The position numbers were made by a program, and so were the translations under genes. 5,448 bases of DNA, taken from contig JAQVNH010000088.1 in NCBI GenBank assembly GCA_028703215.1, forward strand, positions 1 to 5,448, read 5' to 3'. A model generated the notes under the pieces. That model made no database searches and had not been told where the DNA came from. It was given only the letters and a program-made list of their open reading frames with translations. This document shows, piece by piece, positions 1 through 4,660 of this stretch. Source of the stretch: Eubacteriales bacterium. GTDB taxonomy: Bacteria; Bacillota; Clostridia; Acetivibrionales; STF1-152. The first letter of the stretch is position 1. Every line of letters begins with the position of its first letter.

Positions 1-455
1 AGCTCAGCTTCCGCGGGATAGCCTTCACTTACTGCGATACCCTGAACTTCAGCTGTGGTCTTTCCGACACAGTAAGCGGCAAATGCGTCAGCCTGTTCGT
101 TCCATTCTTTTTTGATCCCGGATGCCTTGAGCATTCCGTAGTCTGTTTTCAGTTCCTGCTTTGATTTGAATTCCTTTGCAAAATCTGTAGTAATTTTGCC
201 TTCGGTGGTGAAATTGACCTTTGTCTGCGCGGTGTCAATGACACATTTGACGATTTTTCCGTCTTTGTCGACTGTGACAGCCACTACAGTTGAATCTGCT
301 TCCGCAAGACCCTCTTTTTCTCCTGCGTCGGTTGATTTTGCTACCGACGAAACCACAGCAAGGCCTGTTTTTACGGTATCAGCTGTCTTTGCGCAACCCG
401 AAAAAACAACCAGTGCCAGTGACAATACAATAATAAGTGATACTGCTTTTTTCAT
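1..455 (-). CDS. Putative secreted lipoprotein, partial (C-terminus beyond left edge)
   Basis: The minus-strand frame is open from an ATG at 455-453 to the left edge, giving 151 complete codons. An SD-like GGAGGAGT lies at 470-463, seven bases before the ATG. The product begins MKKAVSLIIV, followed by a hydrophobic stretch and a lipobox FSGC ending at Cys21. It should therefore be exported, lipid-modified on Cys21 and anchored on the outer face of the membrane. The mature part is hydrophilic and mixed alpha/beta in character. It includes a run reading VTVDKDGKIVKCVID (about residues 75-89), a GKITTDF segment (about 99-105) and KEWNEQADAFAAY (about 126-138). From memory this resembles small clostridial lipoproteins sometimes annotated as FMN-binding-like, but I see no diagnostic flavin-attachment motif in the visible part, so the function is unassigned. 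It is transcribed divergently from the reductase gene. The reading frame and lipoprotein signal are secure; the family is not. Confidence 0.8.
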   Translation of the reverse strand, partial: MKKAVSLIIVLSLALVVFSGCAKTADTVKTGLAVVSSVAKSTDAGEKEGLAEADSTVVAVTVDKDGKIVKCVIDTAQTKVNFTTEGKITTDFAKEFKSKQELKTDYGMLKASGIKKEWNEQADAFAAYCVGKTTAEVQGIAVSEGYPAEAE

Positions 456-555
456 AATAAATACTCCTCCGGTTATTTTATATTTTTTATCGACCCAATA
501 ATGGCATACTAAATCAATTTAACTCTATTGAATTAAAACTGAATCGTCACGTTTC

Positions 556-583
556 ATTTTACCCAGTTGTTTTATTATTTAAA
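556..583 (-). promoter_or_regulatory. Candidate sigma-A promoter for the lipoprotein gene
   Basis: On the minus strand there is a TTTAAA -35-like element (583-578), a 16-base spacer and a TAAAAT -10 element (561-556, five of six consensus bases). Transcription would start near 549 and leave a leader of about 95 bases before the ATG at 455. The -35 box matches only four of six positions, and AT-rich DNA produces such matches by chance, so this is tentative. Confidence 0.35.
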
Positions 584-600
584 CATTCCCGGCGCAAAAA

Positions 601-618
601 AATGAAAAGAATTTCATT
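601..618. repeat. Short inverted repeat AATGAAA-4-TTTCATT
   Basis: A perfect 7-bp inverted repeat (601-607 and 612-618) has a four-base centre, AGAA. It overlaps the weak -35-like element of the candidate promoter for the reductase gene, which is a typical place for a repressor or activator half-site pair. It could equally be chance in AT-rich DNA. Confidence 0.35.
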
Positions 619-640
619 ATATACGGGTGAAGAATATAAT
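612..640 (+). promoter_or_regulatory. Candidate promoter for the aldo/keto reductase gene
   Basis: A perfect TATAAT lies at 635-640. Exactly 17 bases upstream is TTTCAT (612-617), a poor -35 match (two of six), so the promoter may depend on an activator. Transcription would start near 647 and leave a leader of about 113 bases before the ATG at 760. The -10 element is convincing; the whole promoter is only moderately supported. Confidence 0.5.
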
Positions 641-747
641 GTTTCCAAGACCAAATAGTTGGGAATATGTATATTGGCGCTGTTCATTTATGCAATAACA
701 TTGTAAGATATATTCGTTAGAAATTCAAGATGTTTTATATTAAAAAC

Positions 748-753
748 AAGGAG
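748..753 (+). promoter_or_regulatory. Ribosome binding site that fixes the reductase start at 760
   Basis: AAGGAG lies six bases upstream of the ATG at 760-762. An in-frame ATG 30 bases further upstream (730) has no purine-rich sequence at a suitable distance, and starting there would add ten residues (MFYIKNKECP) ahead of the usual family N-terminus. The start at 760 is therefore preferred. Confidence 0.85.
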
Positions 754-759
754 TGTCCT

Positions 760-1884
760 ATGAAATACAGAAAATTCAGAAATTCTCAAGACGATATATC
801 CCTGCTGGGTATGGGATGCATGAGGCTGCCTGTTCTTCGGGACGGAAGAGGAATAGATTATGTCCAAGCCGGAGAGATCATAGATTATGCTTATGAAAAC
901 GGAATCAACTATTTCGATACCGCATACTACTACCATGGAGGCGAATCAGAGCGCTTTATCGGACAAGCTCTGAAAAAATATCCCAGAAATACCTTTTATC
1001 TGGCAGACAAAATGCCCGGATACGCACTGAAAAAGGAAGGGGAGATGGAACGCATATTCGACGAGCAGCTGGAACGCTGCCAGGTAGATTTCTTTGACTT
1101 TTATCTTTGTCATGACGTAAGAGAAAGCAGTTTTGATAAATATGTAAATTTCAATGTCATACCATTTCTGAAAAAGAAACAGAAAGAAGGCTTCATAAAA
1201 AGACTTGGATTTTCTTCCCACGGAAAACCGGATACCTTGAAAAAAACCTTGGACCTCAATGACTGGGATTTCGTACAGATACAGCTGAATTATTTTGACT
1301 GGAGCTATCAGGATGCCAAGCGCCAATACGAGATGATTACCGAAAGGGGAATGCCTGTTACGGTTATGGAGCCTGTAAGAGGAGGTCGGCTGGCAAATCT
1401 TTGTCCGGAGGCAAACGATGTTTTGAAATCAGCCAAACCTGATAAAAGTATAGCATCATGGGCAATCAGGTTTGCAGCAAGTCTGCCGGGCGTGCTGACA
1501 GTACTCAGCGGCATGAGCACGATGGAGCAGATCATCGACAATATTGACACAATGGATCATTTTGAGCCGATCACACCGGATGAGCAGCTTATATTGGATA
1601 AGGCTGTTGAAATACTCAAAGCGCAAACCCTTGTGCCTTGTACCGCTTGCAGGTACTGTGTTTCAGAGTGCCCTGCCGGATTAGATATTCCAAGGCTGAT
1701 TGCTATGTATAATGATTATTCCGTATCAAAAAAATCATTTGGCCTTGCTGATATCTTTGAGCTGCCGGATGATAAAAAGCCTGATAAATGTCTTGCCTGC
1801 GGCCTGTGCACCGGAAATTGCCCGCAGAATATAGATATACCCGATGTTATGAAAAAACTTGCGGATGAGGTTGCCAAATTATAA
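760..1884 (+). CDS. Aldo/keto reductase with C-terminal 4Fe-4S ferredoxin domain
   Basis: The predicted cytoplasmic protein of 374 residues has two parts. Residues 1 to about 285 form an aldo/keto reductase TIM barrel with the full catalytic tetrad visible: Asp53 (in FDTAYYY), Tyr58, Lys84 (ADKMP) and His118 (YLCHD). Later family landmarks are RLGFSSHG (148-155), QLNYFDW (175-181) and EPVRGGRL (204-211). Residues about 290-374 carry two CX2CX2CX3CP motifs, with cysteines 294/297/300/304 and 344/347/350/354, expected to bind two 4Fe-4S clusters. This is the layout of the COG1453 type of predicted oxidoreductase common in anaerobes. The clusters suggest electron exchange with ferredoxin or a flavin rather than, or besides, NAD(P)H; that is inference, and the substrate is unknown. 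The length is normal for this fused type and no key residue is missing. It appears to be a single-gene transcription unit, convergent with the AEC transporter gene 13 bases downstream. Confidence 0.95.
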   Translation: MKYRKFRNSQDDISLLGMGCMRLPVLRDGRGIDYVQAGEIIDYAYENGINYFDTAYYYHGGESERFIGQALKKYPRNTFYLADKMPGYALKKEGEMERIFDEQLERCQVDFFDFYLCHDVRESSFDKYVNFNVIPFLKKKQKEGFIKRLGFSSHGKPDTLKKTLDLNDWDFVQIQLNYFDWSYQDAKRQYEMITERGMPVTVMEPVRGGRLANLCPEANDVLKSAKPDKSIASWAIRFAASLPGVLTVLSGMSTMEQIIDNIDTMDHFEPITPDEQLILDKAVEILKAQTLVPCTACRYCVSECPAGLDIPRLIAMYNDYSVSKKSFGLADIFELPDDKKPDKCLACGLCTGNCPQNIDIPDVMKKLADEVAKL

Positions 1885-1897
1885 AGAGTCCCTTGAT

Positions 1898-2836
1898 CTA
1901 AATCAGATTCAGGACATTGAATAAGTAAACCCAGAAAAATATGGTCACTATTGAAACCACAGACGTCGCCATGATGATTTCGCCGGCAAGAGCGCTATTT
2001 CCTCCCATTTCCTCTGCCATCGAAAACGAGGAAATGGCTGTCGGAGAACCGAAAACGACCATTAAAACTACCAGCTCGACTCCTCTTATTCCAATCAATA
2101 TTGCAATCGAAAGAAAAATTGCGGGGAATATGACAAGCTTAACGATACTGCTTACAGCGAGCCATACGATGTGTTTTTTTACGCTGCTGAACACAAATGT
2201 GCCTCCTAAAAGCACCATCGAAAGCGGAGCGGCAATTCTGCTCAAATTGTCCAATGTTCCTGTAATAAGCGCGGGGATGTTTATTTTCAAAGACAGCATC
2301 AAAACGGCAAGAACAGAAGCTATTATGAGAGGATTGGAGGCAATTCCTTTTAATACTTTACCCGCATTGATTTTCTGACCTCTGTTCATCTCAAAGATCA
2401 AAACAGCCAGGATATTGAGAAGGGGTATCACAAATGCCACCATCACGCCTAATAATCCCAAACCGTCGCTGTCGCTGATAGCTTCAACAATAAATATTCC
2501 GTATAGAATTATATTGCTGCGGGAGATTCCCTGAATGACAGTGCTTTTGTCGGAACGGTCTTTAATAAAAGCGGGAACAATCAGGCACAAGATAATAAAG
2601 ATAACCACCAGGCTGACACATGCGTATAGAATAAGAAACAAGTCAAAAGTCTTATTGATATCTGAGCTGTAAATGTTCATGAATAAGTTTACAGGCAGAA
2701 AGACCCTGAAAATCAAGCCATTCATGCTTTTGATAGTGCTTTTATCCAGGAGGCCTCTGGTTTTCAGGAAATATCCGAGCACCATGAGCGACAGCAGAGG
2801 GAAAACCACTTTGAAAGAAAGTCCGAAAATACCCAT
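1898..2836 (-). CDS. AEC-family (auxin efflux carrier type) transporter
   Basis: This complete 312-residue integral membrane protein starts at an ATG at 2836-2834, preceded by AGGAGA (2846-2841), and ends at TAG. Hydrophobicity by eye suggests about ten membrane segments in two halves, roughly 5-23, 40-58, 66-90, 108-120, 127-149, 166-183, 203-217, 226-250, 253-272 and 285-310. Family landmarks are an early FRVFLPVNLF (43-52), SNPLIIASV (168-176) before the second half, and GSPTAISSFSMAEEMGG (263-279) followed by LAGEIIMATSVVS in the last segments. Members move small organic anions such as malate, malonate or amino-acid-derived compounds, usually as efflux or secondary carriers; the substrate cannot be read from this sequence. 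Its own promoter lies just upstream, divergent from the nucleobase permease operon. The closeness could mean shared control, but nothing proves a functional link. Family assignment is strong. Confidence 0.9.
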   Translation of the reverse strand: MGIFGLSFKVVFPLLSLMVLGYFLKTRGLLDKSTIKSMNGLIFRVFLPVNLFMNIYSSDINKTFDLFLILYACVSLVVIFIILCLIVPAFIKDRSDKSTVIQGISRSNIILYGIFIVEAISDSDGLGLLGVMVAFVIPLLNILAVLIFEMNRGQKINAGKVLKGIASNPLIIASVLAVLMLSLKINIPALITGTLDNLSRIAAPLSMVLLGGTFVFSSVKKHIVWLAVSSIVKLVIFPAIFLSIAILIGIRGVELVVLMVVFGSPTAISSFSMAEEMGGNSALAGEIIMATSVVSIVTIFFWVYLFNVLNLI

Positions 2837-2875
2837 TTATTCTCCTATTCGGAAAGTATCCTATTGCCTTTGATA

Positions 2876-2905
2876 ATATTACTCTCAGAGTGCGATTTGT
2901 GTCAA
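2876..2905 (-). promoter_or_regulatory. Sigma-A promoter for the AEC transporter gene
   Basis: On the minus strand a perfect TTGACA (2905-2900) is followed after 18 bases by TAATAT (2881-2876, four of six). Transcription would begin near 2869, giving a leader of about 33 bases before the ATG at 2836, a normal length. This is the best promoter match in the window. Confidence 0.7.
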
Positions 2906-2971
2906 GCATCTTAAGCTGATCTGACGATCGGGAAGGATTTCGGAAAGTTGCGGAAAATATTTTACAACCAC

Positions 2972-3000
2972 TTGATATTGTATATTGAGTATGATAACAT
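2972..3000 (+). promoter_or_regulatory. Tentative promoter for the nucleobase permease operon
   Basis: TTGATA (2972-2977), a 17-base spacer and TAACAT (2995-3000) form the best-spaced plus-strand pair before the leader, each box matching four of six positions. Overlapping alternatives are TATGAT (2990-2995) and TATATT (2981-2986) as -10 boxes, but neither has a well-spaced -35. The choice matters. With TAACAT, transcription would begin near 3007 and the 5' arm of the first leader helix (2998-3006) would not be in the RNA. With an upstream -10 it would be. Confidence 0.4.
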
Positions 3001-3003
3001 ACT
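2988..3003. repeat. Inverted repeat AGTATG-4-CATACT over the promoter
   Basis: A perfect 6-bp inverted repeat (2988-2993 and 2998-3003) has centre ATAA and overlaps the candidate -10 elements of the permease operon. A third copy of AGTATG lies at 3041-3046. The position would suit a repressor operator. The same bases also form the 5' arm of a possible leader helix, so the role is unresolved. Confidence 0.4.
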
Positions 3004-3100
3004 ATAAACTGGGACTGGGTCCCGACAGACAGGTTGGTATAGTATGCAAAGACAAGCTTGGGAAAAAGGCGAAGGAGCCTTTCACATTTTTATACATACC

Positions 3101-3146
3101 AAAGAGGCGTAGCCATTGGATTTTAATGTGGCAAGCCTCTTTTTTT
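3101..3146 (+). terminator. Intrinsic terminator in the permease leader
   Basis: AAAGAGGC (3101-3108) pairs with GCCTCTTT (3135-3142). An inner GCCA/TGGC pairing (3112-3115, 3129-3132) extends the hairpin, and a run of seven T (3140-3146) follows directly. It lies about 95 bases before the permease start and points towards it. The AEC gene upstream runs the opposite way, so this is not the end of an upstream gene. It must act on the leader transcript, as an attenuator or as the end of a small RNA. Confidence 0.85.
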
Positions 3147-3226
3147 ATGTATTGATGGCCGGCTTGTACTTGACCTGCGGCATCAAGGAACCCTGAAACA
3201 GAATTTGACCCTTTGCGGTTTCAAAA

Positions 3227-3235
3227 GGAGAGAGG
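3227..3235 (+). promoter_or_regulatory. Ribosome binding site that fixes the permease start at 3241
   Basis: The purine run GGAGAGAGG ends five bases before the ATG at 3241. An in-frame TTG at 3205 has no suitable SD and would add a non-hydrophobic, family-atypical extension, so 3241 is preferred. Confidence 0.85.
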
Positions 3236-3240
3236 TTTAC

Positions 3241-4584
3241 ATGTTGAAGAAAAACACAGTCATCGGCTATTTGCCGGATGAGACTCCCTCATGGGGAAAA
3301 CTCCTGCTGTTTGCTTTGCAGCAAATGCTGGTTATGTTTCCTGCCACTGTATTGGTTGCGCTGCTGACAGGATTTCACGTTTCAACCACCATTTTTGCCA
3401 GCGGAGTTGCAACTCTAAGTTTCTTGTTCATTACAAAAGGCAAAATTCCTCTTTATTACGGCTCAAGTTTCTCATATATAGCCGCAATCGTTAGTATCAC
3501 AGGCGTCTCGTTTGGCCAGCTCGCACCGGATAATCTTATCTCACAGGCGCAATTCGGTATCATATGTTCAGGTTTGATTTCAATTCTGGCCGGCGTTATT
3601 GTCAATAAATTCGGGATGGAAGTTATTGAAAAAGTTCTGCCTGCGACAGTTACCGGCTCAATTGCCATGGTAATAGGAATTGCCCTCGCAGGGACAGCCA
3701 TAACAAACGCTTCGGGGTACAACGCCGCAGCAGGGACCACTTCGAGTAATGCGTGGATCGCCGCGATCGTGACCTTGCTGGCGACGATCATCTTCTCTGT
3801 TTACCTCAAAGGAGTGTTCGGTCAGATTTCAATTCTACTCGGCATTCTGGTGGGATACGGGGTGAGCATTGCGCTCGGCATGGTCGACTTTTCGACGATA
3901 TTTTCAGGCAGCGTTGTCACCGCGCCGCATTTCACATTTCCTAAATTCAGCTGGACGGCTATTCTTGCGATCATGCCGATTGCAATTGCCACCATACCTG
4001 AATCTACGGCTCATCTGTTCCAGCTTGACATATATGTAAATGACCTTGCGAAGAAAAAGGGCAAGGGAAAGTACAAAATAGCCGATAAACTAGGGCTGAA
4101 TCTTATCGGAGACGGCGTCGGCGATATTGTATCATCCTTGTTCGGAGGTCCTGCGGGAACAAATTACGGAGAGAATATCTCAACGATGGCTATCACCAAG
4201 AATTTTTCGAGCATGGTTCTGGGTGCTGCGGCAGTCATGGCTATCATCCTGTCATTCTTCACGCCTCTTGCAAATGTTATCAATTCGGTTCCTTCCGCCG
4301 TGATAAACGGCGCGTGCATTTATCTGTTCGGAGTAATAGGAGCACAGGGCGTCGCGATCATGATAAACAAGAAAGTGGACCTTTTTAATGCCAAAAATCT
4401 GGCCGTTATCGCCGTTATTCTGGTAATAGGGCTTGGCGGCACTTACGGATTCGCCGGAGGAATGATTCCGGTATTCGGCGCGCAGCTTCCGGCTATAGCG
4501 ACCGCTTCAATAGTGGGCATAGTTTTGAATATGATACTCAGCATAGGGAAAAAGAACGAAGAGAGCGAAGAGATCGCAGAATAA
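3241..4584 (+). CDS. uraA: NCS2-family nucleobase permease, UraA-like (uracil permease)
   Basis: This complete inner-membrane transporter of 447 residues is close to the usual UraA length and should have the 14-segment 7+7 fold of the NCS2 (SLC23) family. It aligns well by eye with E. coli UraA: FALQQMLVMFPATVLV (24-39) in segment 1, GKIPLYYGSSFSYI (67-80) at segment 3, and GSIAMVIGIALAG (139-151). Residues PESTAHL (253-259) supply Glu254 and His258, the equivalents of UraA Glu241 and His245. GTNYGENISTMAIT (306-319) supplies Tyr309 and Glu311, the equivalents of Tyr288 and Glu290. It should import uracil with protons for salvage. A xanthine or other base specificity cannot be excluded, because the family divides on few residues. 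The C-terminus is a short acidic tail. It is the first gene after a terminator-bearing leader and is followed after 76 bases by a purine-type NCS2 gene on the same strand, so the two probably form an operon. Family is certain, substrate probable. Confidence 0.93.
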   Translation: MLKKNTVIGYLPDETPSWGKLLLFALQQMLVMFPATVLVALLTGFHVSTTIFASGVATLSFLFITKGKIPLYYGSSFSYIAAIVSITGVSFGQLAPDNLISQAQFGIICSGLISILAGVIVNKFGMEVIEKVLPATVTGSIAMVIGIALAGTAITNASGYNAAAGTTSSNAWIAAIVTLLATIIFSVYLKGVFGQISILLGILVGYGVSIALGMVDFSTIFSGSVVTAPHFTFPKFSWTAILAIMPIAIATIPESTAHLFQLDIYVNDLAKKKGKGKYKIADKLGLNLIGDGVGDIVSSLFGGPAGTNYGENISTMAITKNFSSMVLGAAAVMAIILSFFTPLANVINSVPSAVINGACIYLFGVIGAQGVAIMINKKVDLFNAKNLAVIAVILVIGLGGTYGFAGGMIPVFGAQLPAIATASIVGIVLNMILSIGKKNEESEEIAE

Positions 4585-4590
4585 AGTTAA

Positions 4591-4624
4591 TAAACACGCG
4601 GCGCTTATCCGCGTCGTGTGTTTA
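4591..4624 (+). other. Intercistronic 14-bp hairpin between the two permease genes
   Basis: TAAACACGCGGCGC (4591-4604) pairs with GCGTCGTGTGTTTA (4611-4624), 14 bp including two G-T wobbles, around a six-base loop. It begins seven bases after the stop codon of the first permease. No T-run follows (the next bases are CACATAATAAAA), so it is a poor intrinsic terminator. More likely it protects the 3' end of the upstream cistron, is an RNA-processing site, or reduces readthrough into the second gene. The structure is plain; the role is inferred. Confidence 0.65.
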
Positions 4625-4660
4625 CACATAATAAAAAATAAAACCGGAGGGAGTTAAAAA

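Larger units (their letters stand above)
456..759. other. Divergent intergenic region, lipoprotein / aldo-keto reductase
   Basis: This 304-base stretch separates the divergently transcribed lipoprotein and reductase genes. It is strongly AT-rich and stop-dense, and I see no small gene in it. It holds one candidate promoter for each direction and a short perfect inverted repeat (AATGAAA/TTTCATT at 601-618). It also holds the ribosome binding sites of both flanking genes. I see no recognised riboswitch and no T-run terminator. Confidence 0.8.
2998..3240 (+). promoter_or_regulatory. Structured leader with attenuator, candidate orphan riboswitch
   Basis: This leader precedes the UraA-like permease gene. 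Visible pairings are: helix A, CATACTATA (2998-3006) with TATAGTATG (3038-3046), 9 bp, enclosing a hairpin GGGAC/GTCCC (3011-3015, 3019-3023). Helix B pairs 3034-3046 with 3091-3102: TTGGTAT/ATACCAA, one bulged A, then GTATG/TATAC with a closing wobble. A and B share 3038-3046 and cannot coexist. Inside B lies a hairpin AAAGGC/GCCTTT (3065-3070, 3077-3082). Its 3' arm can instead pair with AGAGGC (3103-3108), the 5' arm of the terminator, giving an antiterminator. Two further hairpins follow the terminator: 3152-3186 (TTGATG, bulged G, CCG with CGGCATCAA) and 3194-3223 (TGAAAC/GTTTCA). The layout is that of a transcriptional riboswitch or protein-sensed attenuator, and the ligand would plausibly be a nucleobase or nucleotide. 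I recognise no known class. The pairings are read directly; the switching model is inference. Confidence 0.6.

Noticed and set aside
166..501. Plus-strand open frame of 111 codons antisense to the lipoprotein gene
   Set aside because: The minus strand has a good SD, start and lipobox; the plus-strand frame has a low-complexity Ser/Thr/Ala product and no family resemblance.
946..1550. Minus-strand open frames inside the reductase gene (946-1326, 1308-1550)
   Set aside because: They lie antisense to a gene with intact catalytic and cluster motifs, and their products match no family I know. They are frame shadows.
1888..1915. Possible bidirectional terminator between the reductase and AEC genes
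   Set aside because: GTCC/GGAC plus GATCT/AGATT can form a weak interrupted hairpin, but no T-run follows on either strand and it overlaps the AEC stop codon.
1941..2378. Plus-strand open frame of 145 codons antisense to the AEC gene
   Set aside because: It is a shadow of a well-supported transporter, and its Thr/Ile/Ala-rich composition is what the antisense of hydrophobic codons gives.
3053..3083. Glycine or cyclic di-GMP riboswitch fragments (GCAAAG, GCGAAGGAGC)
   Set aside because: Only 6-10 base resemblances occur and the surrounding conserved cores are missing. GAAGGA is simply the loop of a local hairpin.
2998..3146. Purine (guanine/adenine) riboswitch upstream of the permease
   Set aside because: The position is right, but the conserved three-way-junction core (TATAAT-type J1/2, TTTCTACC-like J2/3 and GACTATA-like J3/1) is absent on the plus strand; only generic TATAGTAT resemblance is seen.
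3001..3240. PyrR-binding attenuator for a uracil permease, or a T-box leader
   Set aside because: I find no sequence fitting the PyrR loop consensus (ARUCCNGNGAGGYU), and no T-box GGGTGGNACCGCG-like segment.
3456..3791. Open frames on both strands inside the UraA-like gene (3456-3791 minus, 3291-3494 and 3753-3944 plus)
   Set aside because: They are overlapped entirely by a gene with strong UraA similarity and show no family features.
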